DNA of 64,000 nt from Acanthornis magna (lineage: Eukaryota; Chordata; Aves; Passeriformes; Acanthizidae), in contig JAWUZG010001103.1 in assembly GCA_036785705.1 (NCBI GenBank), positions 62,001-126,000 of the forward strand. Direction: 5' to 3'. Position 1 is the stretch's first letter, and each line of letters begins with the position of its first letter. This document shows positions 1 to 37,164 of the stretch, piece by piece. The notes below the pieces were generated by a model, which was not told the origin of the DNA, ran no database searches, and was given only the letters and a program-made list of their open reading frames with translations. The position numbers were made by a program, and so were the translations under genes.

Positions 1-1440
1 AAAATTCCAGGAATTATGAGAGAATTCTGGGGAAATTCGGGAATTTTGGGAGAATTCCCAGACTCGTCAAACCTGGGAACCAGGTGAGGATTTTGGAGAT
101 TTTTGGGGAAAATTCTGGGAATTTTGGGAAAATTCGGGAATTTTGGGAAAAATCAGGAATTTTGGGGGAAAATTGGGAGAAAATTCCGGGAATTTTGAGA
201 GAATTCCGGGGAAAATCAGGAATTTTGGGAGAATTCCAGAGAAAATTGGGAATTTTGGGAGAATTCCCAAACTCATCAAACCCAGCAACCAGCTGAGGAT
301 TTTGGGGATTTTTGGGGAAAATTCTGGGAATTTTGGGAAAATTCAGGAATTTTGAAAGAAAATTCCAGGAATCAGGTGAGAATTCCAGGGAAAATCAGGA
401 AAATTCCGGGAATTTTGGGGAAAATTCGGGAATTCTGGGGGAAAATTCTGGGAATTTTGGCAGAATTCTGGGAATTTTGGGAGAAAATTCTGGGAATTTT
501 GGGAGAATTCCCAAACTGAGGAATTCTGGGAATCAGGTGAGAAACTCGGGAATTTCGGGGAAATTCCAGGAATTTTGGGGGAGAATTCTGGAATTTTTGG
601 GGGGGAATTCTGGGGGAAAATCAGGAATTTTGGGAGAAAATTCTGGGAATTTGGGAGAAAATTCCAAGGATTTTGGGAGAAAATTCCCAACCTGAGGAAT
701 TCCGGGAGTCAGGTGAGAAATTGGGAAATTTGGGGAGAATTCTAGGAATTTTGGGAGAAAATTCTGGGAATTTTGGGAGAATTGCCAAACTGAGGAATTC
801 CAGAAACCAGGTTAGAATTCCGGGAATTTTGGAGAAATTCGGGAGAAAATTCCGGGAATTTGGGGAGAATTCCAGAAATTTGGGAAAATTCCCAAACTGG
901 GGAACCAGGTGAGAAATCTGGGAATTTTGGGGAAATTCCGGGAATTTTGGGGAAAATTCCGGAATCAGGTGACAAATCCGGGAATTTGGGAAAATTCTGG
1001 GAATTTTGGGAGAAATCTGGAATTTTGAAAGAAAATTCCAGGAATCAGGTGAGAATTCCAGGGAAAATCAGGAAAATTCCGGGAATTTTGGGGAAAATTC
1101 GGGAATTCTGGGGGAAAATTCTGGGAATTTTGGGAGAATTCCCAAACTGGTGAAACTTGGGAACCAGGTGAGGATCCAGGAATTTTTGGGGGAAAATTGG
1201 GAATTTTGGGAGAAAATTCCAAGAATTTTGGGGGAGAATTCCCAAACTGAGGAATTCTGGGAATCAGGTGAGAAACTCCAGAATTTCGGGAAAATTCCAG
1301 AAATTTTGGGGGAGAATTCTGAATTTTGGGGGGGGGAATTCTGGGGGAAAAATCAGGAATTTTGGGGGAAAATTCTGGGAATTTGGGAGAAAATTCCAAG
1401 GATTTTGGGAGAATTCCCAACCTGAGGAATTCCGGGATCA
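1..1440. repeat. Minisatellite in PA2G4 intron containing exon-end/donor echoes
   Basis: Short units built on GGGAATTTTGGGAGAAAATTCC, with about eleven copies of a longer element ending [A/T]CAGGTGAG (donor-like GT near 83, 375, 538, 714, 909, 1047, 1168 and 1268, plus variants). Bases 351-468 recur at 1024-1141 with the same sequence, so longer blocks have also duplicated. 1441-1679 is unique A/T-rich sequence leading to the exon a acceptor. Confidence 0.9.
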
Positions 1441-1556
1441 ACCTTTGGGATTTTTGGGAGAAAATTCCTTCCTCGGGGAGAATTTATTCTGGAATATAAA
1501 ATTAAAGGAAAATGGAATTTTTTTTATCCTTAAAAATGTTTTTTTTTTTCCGATGA

Positions 1557-28226
<26,670 letters not shown>

Positions 28227-29545
28227 GAGCCCCCAAAAAAAAAATAATCTCTCAAATCGCCCCTTTTCCCACCCAAAAAATAGAAAAAAACAAAAATCCA
28301 CAGAAAGCAAAACAAAATTCCATCCAGAAGGAAAATAATTTGGCGCTGTTTTTGGTCCGGGGCTGTTTGGAATTTTGATTTCCGAGCAGTTCTCGTTGAC
28401 TTTGCCAAGGAGGGAGGAATCTCTCGGCCACTTCAGACTTTAAAAATTATAAAAATCCCTGAGAAAGAGCAGCAAAAAAAAAAAAAAAAAAATTAAAATG
28501 AGGAGTGAAAGTCGCCGTTAAATCTTTAATCTTTTATATTTCCCCGCGTTTGGAGAGGAGAATTCATCCCAATCCAAGGGGAGGGAGCTGCTGATTCCTT
28601 CCTCCTCTTCTTCCTCCTCCTATTTTTTTATTTTTTAATTCTTCCCTTTGGAAATTTTCACAAAAAAAAAAAAAAAACCCAAAAACCAGGTGATTCCACC
28701 CCGAAAAGTGCCCTGTGCGAGCGCTCCGGAACACGGCGCTAGAATTTTTTTTTTTTTTTGGTCTTTTTCCCTCTGGGATTGTAATTTTTAAAATTGGGGA
28801 AGAAAAAAAAAATCAAATTTTAGGTCCTCCCCTTGGAGCCTTTTTTGCCTCTTGCCTTGATTTAAAGGGATTTCCAAAAAAAAACAAAAAAAAAAAACCA
28901 ACAAAAAATCGCTATTTTTTAAACACTTTTTAAAAATTGTCCAAAATCCCTTCGGGAAGCTGCCGACGTTCCGGCCCTGCGGAGTTAAATTCCCTAAATC
29001 CCGGGGGTTTTGGGGTTTTTTTTAAATCCTTCCCAATGTCCCCGGGAACACATTCCACCTTTCCCGCGAGCCGGAGGATCGTTCTTTTTATTTCCTATTT
29101 TTTTCCCCTTTGGATTTTTTAACAATTTTTTTGGGGGAAAAAAAAAAAAATAAACAAAAACTCACCGGAATTCCTCAGGGGGAGGTCGGATCCGGGACAA
29201 GGCCCAAACCCGGGGGGTATCGCTCTTTTTGTAGTCGCTTTTTTACAAAAAAACCACACAAAAACAAGAAAAAAAAGCCGATTTAAAAACGCCGTGAGTT
29301 GAATGTTGAGGTTTTTTTTTCCTTTTCGCCGATACCCCCTGGGATTTTTTTGTCCCCTGGCGATTTTGGGAATTTTTTTTTTTTTTTTTTCCGCCTTTTC
29401 CCAGCGTTTCCTCCGCAAGGCCTCGGTGCTTCCTCGTCCAAATCTGAGTTTTCCACTCCCCCCCAAAAAAAAAACAAAAAAAAAAAAACTCCACACGTGC
29501 AAATGTTACCAAAGTCAATAAAAGAGAATAAACGATGCGATATTG
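28227..29545 (+). other. PA2G4: PA2G4 3'UTR
   Basis: Non-repetitive, homopolymer-rich sequence (A and T runs of roughly 8-18) follows the stop codon and ends just after two AATAAA hexamers. The end at about 29545 is inferred from the usual 10-30 base spacing to cleavage. Confidence 0.7.
29517..29532 (+). terminator. PA2G4 poly(A) signals (two AATAAA)
   Basis: AATAAA occurs at 29517-29522 and again at 29527-29532, about 1.3 kb after the PA2G4 stop. No other gene end is near, so these are the likely cleavage signals. Confidence 0.75.
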
Positions 29546-29669
29546 GATTTTATTCCGAGTTTTTTTTCTCTATTTCTCTGCTCTTTTCCTTCAGATTTTT
29601 GGATTTTGCGGTGGATCGGGGCCTAGGCCTAGGCCTGGGCCTAGGTGGGTTTTGTGTTAAAAATGAGAT

Positions 29670-31145
29670 TTTTTTGTGAGGGGAAATATTCATTTTTCTC
29701 TTCAAAAAATCATTTTGAAGGAAAAAAATAAATAATTTTGAGGAGAAATCTCATTTTGAGGGGAAAAAACCTCATTTTGAAGGGGAAAAAAACTGATTTT
29801 GAAGGGGAAAGCCTCATTTTGAGGGGGGAAAAAACTAACTTTGAAGGGGAAAATAATAGTTTTGAGGGGAAAAAAACTCATTTTGAAAGAAAAAAATCAT
29901 TTTGAGGGAAAAAAATCTCGTTTTGAAGGGAAAAATAAATAATTTTGAGGGGAAAACCTGGTTTTGAAGGGAAAAAAATTAATTTTGAAGTGGAAAATAA
30001 GAGGTTTGAGGGGAAAATATCTCATTTTGAAGGGAAGAAAACTCATTTTGAAAGGAAAAAAAATCATTTTGAGGGAAAAAAATCTCATTTTGAAGGGAAA
30101 AATAAATAATTTTGAGGGGAAAACCTCGTTTTGGAGGGAAAAAACCTAATTTTGAAGGGGAAGATAATAGTTTTGAGGGGAAAATACCTCATTTTGAAGG
30201 GAAAAAAATCATTTTGAGGGAAAAAACCTGATTTCGAAGGGAAAAATAAGTAATTTTGAGGGGAAAACCTCATTTTGAAGGGAAAAAACTCATTCTGAAG
30301 GGGAAAATAATCGTTTTGAGGGGAAAATATCTCATTTTGAAGGGAAAAAAACCCTAATTTTGAAGGGGAAAATAATTGTTTTGAGGGGAAAATACTTCAT
30401 TTTGAAGGGAAAAAAATCATTTTGAGGGAAAAAACCTCATTTTGAAGAGAAAAAAACTTTATTTTGAAGGGGAAGATAATAGTTTTGAGGGAAAAAAATC
30501 TCATTTTGAAGGGAAAAATGAATAATTTTGAGGGGAAAACCTCGTCTTGAAGGGAAAAAACCAAATTTTGAAGGGGAAAATAATCGTTTTGAGGGGAAAT
30601 ACCTCATTTTGAAGGGAAAAAATAATTTTGAGGGGAAAAAAATCATTTTGAAGGGAAGAAAACTCATTTTGAAAGAAAGAAAATCGTTTTGAGGGGAAAA
30701 AAAATCTCATTTTGAAAAGAAAAAATCATTTTGAGGAAAAAACCCTCATTTTGAGGGAAAAAAGATTTATTTTGAGAGGAAAAAACTTTAATTTTTGAGG
30801 GGAAATCCCTCATCTTGGGGGAAAAAAAAATCATTTTGAGGGAAAAACTAATTTGAAGTCATTTTAATGGAAAACACACTCATTTTGAGGGGAAAAAATA
30901 ATTCTGAGGGGAAAAAGTCATCTTTTCGAGGAAAAATCTAATCATTTTGAGGGAGAAAAGCTTGAGGGGAAAAGTTGTTATTTTGAGGGGAAAAACCTAA
31001 TTTTGAAGGAAAAATCGTTTTAATGGGAAGACTCCTGATTTTGATGGGAAAAACCTCATTTTGAGGGGAAAAAAAACTTTATTTTTCAAGAGAAAAATCT
31101 CACTTTGAGGGGAGCCCCCCTCCTTTTAAGGGAAAAAAATTCATT
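29670..31145. repeat. Intergenic CATTTTGAAGGGGAAAA array
   Basis: Purine-rich units of about 20-24 bases, TCATTTTGA[A/G]GGGAAAAAA, between PA2G4 and RPL41. No gene is seen in it on either strand. Confidence 0.9.
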
Positions 31146-31149
31146 TTAG

Positions 31150-31400
31150 GCTTTTTAAGAAATATTTCGCTTGGATATTGAAAGCGAATGCTCTCCCCAT
31201 TCACAGCATTGATTTATAAACTGCTGAGCCTCGCCGGAGGTTTATTTAATTTTATATTTTGCATCTTTTATGCTACGATGTAAAAATATTTTAAATTTTT
31301 AACTGTGAAGGAAAGTCCCTGGAGGGAGTTTGGGATGCAGCAATAATCTTGTTAAAGCCTCGGATAAGTGGAAACTCTGGAAAAAATTGCACTTGATGCT
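31150..31400. other. Unique intergenic segment between arrays
   Basis: About 250 bases of non-repetitive AT-rich sequence (from AGGCTTTTTAAGAAATATTTC to GCACTTGATGCTTTTATTCC) lying between two arrays. It has no convincing open frame, and I do not recognise it as a known element. Confidence 0.5.
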
Positions 31401-31404
31401 TTTA

Positions 31405-31815
31405 TTCCCAAGAATTTGGGAATTAATTTATTATTTATTCCCAATAATTTGGGAATTACTTTATTATTTATTCAAAATAATTCGGGAATTAATTCATTAT
31501 TTATTCCTAATAATTTTGGAATAAATTTATTATTTATTCCCAATAATTTGGGAATAAATTTATTATTTATTCCCAATAATTTGAGAATTAATTTATTATT
31601 TATTCGCAACAATCTGAGAATTAATTTATTATTTATTCCCAATAATTTGGGAATAAAATTATTATTTATTCCCAATAATCTGGGGATAAATTTATTATTT
31701 ATTCCCAACAATTTGAGAATTAATTTATTATTTATTCCCAATAATTTGGGAATAAATTTATTATTTATTCCCAATAATTTGGGAATAAATTTATTGTTTA
31801 TTCGCAATAATTTGG
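31405..31815. repeat. AATAATTTGGGAATAAATTTATTATTTATTCCC array
   Basis: AT-rich units of about 33 bases, roughly twelve copies, with internal dyad symmetry (GGGAATAAAT / ATTTATTCCC). The array ends abruptly at the GC-rich RPL41 promoter. Confidence 0.9.
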
Positions 31816-31839
31816 GGCGGGGAGAATCTGATCGCGCGG

Positions 31840-31990
31840 CGGCGCAAAATGGCGGACGGCGGCGATCCTACAACTCCCATCATGCTCTAGCCGCGCGGAA
31901 CTACAGCTCCCGTCGTGCCTCGCGCGGCGGTGGGCGTGGCCCGGAGCGTTCCCCTATAAATAGGCCCCGCCGGGCGGCGCGTGCCCCTCT
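31840..31990 (+). promoter_or_regulatory. RPL41: RPL41 promoter (YY1, two ZNF143 sites, TATA, TOP start)
   Basis: Compact promoter: YY1-like AAAATGGCGGA (31846-31856); two ZNF143/SBS-type elements, CTACAACTCCCATCATGC (31868-31885) and ACTACAGCTCCCGTCGTGC (31900-31918); TATAAATA at 31955-31962; and a pyrimidine start region CCCCTCTCC at about 31984-31992, as expected for a TOP mRNA. A second YY1-like GCCATCTTG follows at about 32000. The factor names are inferred from motif resemblance. Confidence 0.8.
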
Positions 31991-32100
31991 CCGCTGCCGC
32001 CATCTTGGGGCCTTCACCGGCCGCCGCCGCCATCCGCCGGCATCCGCCTCCATCCGCCGCCCCCGGCCGCCGGGACTGAGCGGGGCGCCGCCGCACCGCC

Positions 32101-32112
32101 ATGAGGGCCAAG
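32101..32112 (+). CDS. RPL41: RPL41 coding exon 1
   Basis: Four codons, ATG AGG GCC AAG (MRAK), followed by the donor GTGAGC at 32113. This exon is too short to be found by open-frame searches; it is placed by the conserved start MRAKWRKK. Confidence 0.95.
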
Positions 32113-34658
32113 GTGAGCGGCGGGAGGCGGCGCGGGGGCGGCCGATGGCGCCTCAGGAACGGCAGGGCCTGGATGGGGGGAATGCGGCCTGGACGGATTC
32201 GCCTGGTGGGGCGAACCGGTTATTAGGGGGGCTGGGAGCGGGGGAGCCCCGGTGGGTGTCTCTGGGGATGGAAGGTCCCGGTGGGTGTCCCTGGGAACGG
32301 AGGATCCCGGTGGGTGTCCCTGGGAACGGAGGGTCCCGGTGGGTGTCCCTGGAGCGGAGGGTCCCGGTGGGTGTCCCTGGGAGCGGGGGAGCCCCGGTGG
32401 GTGTCCCTGGGAACACCGGTGGGTGTCCCTGGGAACGGAGGGTCCCGGTGGGTGTCCCTGGGAACGGGGGAGCCCCGGTGGGTGTCCCTGGGAACGGGGG
32501 AGCCCCGGTGTGTGTCCCGGGGGACGGAGGGTCCCGGTGGGTGTCCCTGGGAACGGGGGAGCCCCGGTGGGTGTCCCTGGGAACGGGGGAGCCCCGGTGG
32601 GTGTCCCGGGGGACGGAGGGTCCCGGTGGGTGTCCCTGGGAGCGGAGGGTCCCGGTGGGTGTCCCTGGGAACGGGGGAGCCCCGGTGGGTGTCCCGGGGG
32701 CCCTGACGGGGGGGTGTCCCCGGTAAGGGTGGGGGACTCTGGGTGCCCATGGCCGTGAGGGGTGGGAGGGTCCCGGGCCTTGACTCGGAGCTGCTCTGGG
32801 AACAGCGGGATCGGGGAACTGGGGATACTGGGAGAGCCTAATGAGTGTGGAACTGGGGGGACTGGAGAGCCAGACCAGTGTGGGACCGGGGGGAACTGGG
32901 GAAGATAAAACCAGTATGGGACTGGGGGGAACTGGGAGAGAGAAAACCAGTTTGGGACTGGGGGGAACTGGGGATACTGGGAGAGCCAAATGAGTGTGGA
33001 ACTGGGGGGACTGGAGAGCCAGACTAGTGTGGAACTGGGGGGAACTGGGAGAGATAAAACCAGTTTGGGACTGGGGGGACTGGAGAGCCAGGCCGGTGTG
33101 GGACCGGGGGGAACTGGGAGAGATAAAACCAGTTTGGGACTGGGGGGAACTGGGAGAGAGAAAACCAGTTTGGGACTGGGAGAGCCAGGCCAGTGTGGGA
33201 CTGGGGGGACTGGGAGAGACAAATGAGTGTGGAACTGGGGGGACTGGGAGAGCCAGACCAGTGTGGGACTGGGGGCACTGGGAGGGACAAACCAGTTTGG
33301 GACTGGGGGCACAGAGAGAGACAAATTACTGTAGGACAGGTGAAACTGAGAGAGCCAAACCAGTGTGGAACTGGGAGGACTGGAAGAGTCAAACCAGTAT
33401 GATACCAGGGGAGACTGGAGGGACTGGGAGAGCTAAACCAGTGTGGAATGGGGATACTGGGACAACCAAACCAGTGTGGGACTGGGGGGACTGGGAGAGA
33501 AAAACCAGTGTGGGACTGGGGGGGACTGGGAGAGACAGGCCAGTGTGGGACTGGGAACACTGGGAGACCGAACTGGTTTGGGACAGATAAACCAGCGTGG
33601 CACTGGGAGAGCCAAAGCAGGGACTGGGGGGAACTGGAGGCACTGGGAGAGCTAAACCAGTCTGGGACTGGGGGCACTGGGAGAGCCAAAGCAGTGTAGG
33701 ACTGGGAAGAATAAACCAGTCTGGGACTGGGGGCACTGGGAGAATAAAACCCAGGGTGGGACTGGGGGGACTGGGAGAGGGAAACCAGTATGGGACTGGT
33801 GGGGAGTGGTGGCACTGGGGAAATAAACCAATATGGGACTGGGAGAATAAACCAGTATAGGACTGGCGGGGACTGGTGGCGTGGGGGTAATAAACCAGTA
33901 TGGGACTGGTGGCACTGGGAGAATAAACCAGTATGGGACTGGTGGGGACTGGGGGAATAAACCAGTATAGGACTGGTGGGCACTGGGAGAATAAAACTCA
34001 GGGTGAGACTGGGGGGATCGGGAGAGGGAAACCAGTATGGGACTGGTGGGGACTGGGGGAATAAACCAGTATGGGACTGGTGGGGATTGGGGGAATAACC
34101 CAGTACGGGACTGGTGGCACTGGGGGAACCAAACCAGTACGGGACTGGTGGGGACTGGTGGCACTGGGATCCGTCCCGGCACTAACGCCTGCCCTCTCTC
34201 CCGCAGTGGCGCAAGAAGCGAATGCGCAGGTACGTGAGGCTCCCCCGGGGCTCGGGCCGGCCCCGCCTCACCGGGAGGGGCCCCGGGGGGCACGGAGGGC
34301 CCGGCCCGGTCCCTGTCCCCCAGCCCCGCCTCACCGGGAGGGGCCCCGGGGGGCACGGAGGGCCCGGCCCGGTCCCTGTCCCCCAGCCCCGCCTCACCGG
34401 GAGAGGCCCCGGGGATCGCAGAGGGCCCGGCCCGGTCCCTGTCCCCCAGCCCCGCCTCACCGGGAGAGGCCCCGGGGGTCGCAGAGGGCCCGGCCCGGTC
34501 CCTGTCCCCCAGCCCCGCCTCACCGGGAGGAGCCCCGGGGGGCACAGAGGGCCCGGCCCGGTCCCCTCCCGCTCCCGCCGCCGCCCCGGGGGTGACATCG
34601 CCGCTCTGTCCCCAGGCTGAAGCGCAAGAGGAGGAAGATGAGGCAGAGGTCCAAGTAA
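32101..34658 (+). CDS. RPL41: RPL41 (eL41), complete, three coding exons, coding span including introns
   Basis: Ribosomal protein eL41, a 25-residue highly basic peptide that forms one alpha helix bridging the large and small subunits. Exons 32101-32112 (MRAK), 34207-34229 (WRKKRMR plus two bases of Arg) and 34616-34658 (rest, ending QRSK and TAA) join in phase. The product starts MRAKWRKKRM, has the KRKRRKMR core, and matches the conserved sequence and length. Introns are GT-AG; intron 1 (2.1 kb) and intron 2 (386 bases) are mostly tandem repeats. The start codon context is GCCGCCATGA at the end of a TOP-type leader. Confidence 0.97.
32225..32700. repeat. RPL41 intron 1 array A (GGTGGGTGTCCCTGGGAACGGAGG)
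   Basis: About fifteen GC-rich units of about 28-31 bases, GGTCCCGGTGGGTGTCCCTGGGAACGG[AGG/GGGAGCCCC]. Confidence 0.9.
32810..34175. repeat. RPL41 intron 1 array B (GGGACTGGGGGGAACTGGGAGAG)
   Basis: G-rich units of about 35-40 bases, CCAGT[T/G]TGGGACTGGGGGGACTGGGAGAGA[T/C]AAA, for about 1.4 kb. Regularly spaced G3-G6 runs give quadruplex potential on the RNA-like strand. Confidence 0.9.
34207..34229 (+). CDS. RPL41: RPL41 coding exon 2
   Basis: The acceptor CTCTCCCGCAG ends at 34206 and the donor GTACGTGAG starts at 34230. The exon encodes WRKKRMR and two bases of the next Arg codon, a 23-base microexon. Confidence 0.95.
34254..34565. repeat. RPL41 intron 2 array, 63-base unit
   Basis: Five copies of a 63-base unit (CAGCCCCGC at 34321 and 34384). 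Each unit contains CCTGTCCCCAG, nearly identical to the real exon 3 acceptor CTCTGTCCCCAG. Confidence 0.9.
34616..34658 (+). CDS. RPL41: RPL41 coding exon 3
   Basis: The acceptor CTGTCCCCAG ends at 34615. The exon completes Arg and reads LKRKRRKMRQRSK then TAA (34656-34658). Confidence 0.95.
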
Positions 34659-34801
34659 ACGCCCCCGCCGGGGACGCGGCCCGGGGCCGTCCCGGTGATG
34701 TCCCGGGGCCGTCCCGGTGATGTCCCGGGGCCGTCCCGGTGCCACCGGGGGTCCCGCCGAGCCGGGCCGGTGCTTTGCTTTTTGGCGGCAGCTGTGCCGT
34801 G

Positions 34802-34807
34802 AATAAA
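34802..34807 (+). terminator. RPL41: RPL41 poly(A) signal AATAAA
   Basis: AATAAA followed by the GTTGGTTGTTG GU-rich stretch, 144 bases after the stop. The short 3'UTR itself contains about three copies of a 24-base GTCCCGGTGATGTCCCGGGGCC-like unit (34690-34740). Confidence 0.85.
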
Positions 34808-34839
34808 AGTTGGTTGTTGCTTACACGGTGTGGCAGCTC

Positions 34840-35000
34840 CGGGGGCGAGGGGGCTGCGCCGGTAACCGGGGAGGGGCCGGTGGTCTCCTCCGGTAACCGG
34901 GGAGGGACCGGGGGTCTCCTCTGGTAACCGGGGAGGGGCCGGGGGTCTTCTCCGGTAACTGAGGAGGGGTCGGGAGTCTCCTCCGGTAACGGGAGTGGGG
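34840..35000. repeat. GGTAACCGGGGAGGGGCCGGGGGTCTCCTCC array
   Basis: About five units of about 33 bases just downstream of RPL41. It lies between the RPL41 poly(A) site and the next array; no gene is seen. Confidence 0.85.
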
Positions 35001-35209
35001 GGGGTGAGGGTTCTTCGAGAACGGGAGACTGTCAGAACCGAGGGCTCCTCTTACCGGGACCGGGAGCGGCACCGAGAGTTCTCCGGTAACGGGGCAGGGG
35101 GCGGGACCGGGGCGGGGGTGGCTGGAACAGGGGGAACGGGAACAGCGTCTCGGGTAACGGGGCCGGTGGAGGGGACCGGCGGGTCCTGCGGTAACGGGGA
35201 GGGGGAGGG

Positions 35210-35775
35210 AGCTGGGGAATCCTCCGGTACCGGGGCAGGCAGGAGGGGATTCCCCCGGTGGCGGGAGAGGTTCGGGACCGGGGTGAGCAATCCCCGGTAC
35301 CGGGACAGGTTTGGGCCAGGGTGAGGAATCCCCGGTACCGGGGCAGTCAGGAGGAGATTCCCCCGGTGGCGGGACAGGTTCGTACCGGGGTGAGGAATCC
35401 CCGGTACCGGGACAGGTTTGGGCCAGGGTGAGGAATGCCCGGTACCGGGGCAGGCAGGAGGGGATTCCCCCGGTACCGGGACAGGTTCGGGACCGGGGTG
35501 AGCAATCCCCGGTACCGGAGCAGGCAGGAGGGGATTCCCCCGGTGACGGCACAGGTTCGGACCGGGGTGAGGAATCCCCGGTAGCGGGGCAGGTTTGGGC
35601 CAGGGTGAGGAATCCCCGGTACCGGGACAGGTTTGGGCCAGGGTGAGGAATGCCCGGTACCGGGGCAGGCAGGAGGGGATTCCCCCCGGTTGCGGCACAG
35701 GTTCGTACCGGGGTGAGCAATCCCCGGTGGCGGCACAGGTTCGTACCGGGGTCAGCAATCCCCGGTAGCGAGGCA
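35210..35775. repeat. GGTACCGGGGCAGGCAGGAGGGGATTCCCCC array
   Basis: About ten GC-rich units of 60-70 bases alternating GGTACCGG...GGAATCCCC motifs, upstream of ZC3H10. No coding region is recognised on either strand. Confidence 0.85.
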
Positions 35776-35779
35776 GGGC

Positions 35780-36018
35780 CCGGCGTCGGTCGGAGCCGGG
35801 ACCGGCACGTTCCGGGATCACCCACGCGGCGCTCGGCGCGGCGGCGGCGGCTCCCGCCGATGACGTCACGGTGACGCAGTTCCGGCGCGCCGCGCGCTCC
35901 CGGCGCCGCGCGGCTCCTTCCGGGCCGCCCCGGAAGCGGCGCCGAGCGGGTCCCGCCCGCCGCCGGCACCGGCCGCGCGTTGTTGGCGCCGGAGGCCCCG
36001 CGGGGAGGCCGCGAGCCG
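35780..36018 (+). promoter_or_regulatory. ZC3H10: ZC3H10 CpG-rich promoter and non-coding exon 1
   Basis: Extremely CpG-dense. It contains a perfect CRE, TGACGTCA (35861-35868), followed by GTGACGCAG, and ETS/GABP-type sites CTTCCGGG (about 35917) and CCGGAAGCGG (35930-35939). A donor GTGAGT at 36019 ends the presumed non-coding first exon. The exact start site is not visible. Confidence 0.65.
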
Positions 36019-36956
36019 GTGAGTGCGGGCCCGGGGGAGGCCGCGCTCCGCCGCTGCCGCGGGCCCCGCCGGTGGCGGTGCGGGGCCGTCCCGGGGCTCC
36101 TCCCGGGGCTGTCACGGGGCGCGGGTCCCGCAGCGCGGGGCTCGGTGCCGCCCGGGGCGCGGCTGCTGGGGACACCCCGGGGTCCCGCCGCGGTTCCGGG
36201 GCTGAGGCCCGGAACACCGGGGACACCGGAGCGGGGGGCGGGCACCGGGGCTGTCCGGGGGACACCGGGGGGCTGTGCGGGGCTCCCGGGCCGTGCTGCC
36301 CCTGCACCGGCCCCGCGGCGGGTGTTTCTCCCCGTACCGGAGGCCCTCCCGTCCCTCCGTGTCTCTCTCCGTGCCCGGTGCCCCGGGGCAGGTGTTTCCC
36401 CCTCCAGCCACCCTCGGTACCGGAGTCCCTCCCTCACCCCGTCCCTCTCTCCGTGCCCGTTGTCCCGGGGTGGATGTTTCCCTCATCCCCAGCGCTACCG
36501 GAGTCACTCCCGGTGCCTTCCATCCCCGGAGCCCCGCGGAGTTTCCCTTCCCGCGGTGCCGCCGTCACTCCCGGTTTCATTGCCCGGAGCTCCGGGGTTG
36601 CTTTCTCCCCCTCCCCACCGGTACCGGGGTCACTCCCGGTCACCCCGTCTGTCCCTCCCTCCCTCTCTCCGTCCCCGGTGCTGGCGTCACTCCCCCGTGT
36701 TTCCCTCCCGGCTCCGGTACCGGCATCGCTCCCGGTCCCTCCCTCGGTGCCCCGGGGTGGGTGTTTCCCCCTCCCCACCGGTACCGGGGTCACTCCCGGT
36801 CCCTCTCTCACCCCGTCCGTCCCTCCCTCATTCTCCCCGGTGTTTTCCCCCTAGTCCGGTACCTGGGTCACTCCTCCTCTCCCGGTCCCTCCCGGTGTGG
36901 GTGTTGCCCTCCCTCCCGGTCCCTCCCCCCATTCCCGGAGCCCCGGGGTGACTGTT
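36019..36956. other. ZC3H10 intron, first half (GC-rich, degenerate repeats)
   Basis: GC-rich intronic sequence containing degenerate GGTACCGGGGTCACTCCCGGTCCCTCCCTC units, most regular after about 36400. The open frames here are products of the repeat; no exon is supported. Confidence 0.6.
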
Positions 36957-36960
36957 TCCT

Positions 36961-37069
36961 CCTCTCCTCTCCTCTCCTCTCCTCTCCTCTCCTCTCCTCT
37001 CCTCTCCTCTCCTCTCCTCTCCTCTCCTCTCCTCTCCTCTCCTCTCCTCTCCTCTCCTCTCCTCTCCTC
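36961..37069. repeat. (CCTCT)n microsatellite
   Basis: About 22 uninterrupted copies of the pentamer CCTCT. A pure pyrimidine strand with mirror symmetry, hence triplex potential and likely length polymorphism. Confidence 0.97.
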
Positions 37070-37164
37070 CGGTACCGGAGTCACTCCCGATCCCTCCCAC
37101 CATTCCCGGAGTCCCGGGGTTGGGGTTTCCCTCCATTCCCGGGGCTCATCCCGGTCCGTCCCTC

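Noticed and set aside
31150..31400. Unique AT-rich segment as a possible transposon remnant or ultraconserved element
   Set aside because: No terminal repeats, target duplication or coding remnant are visible; cannot be assigned without a database search.
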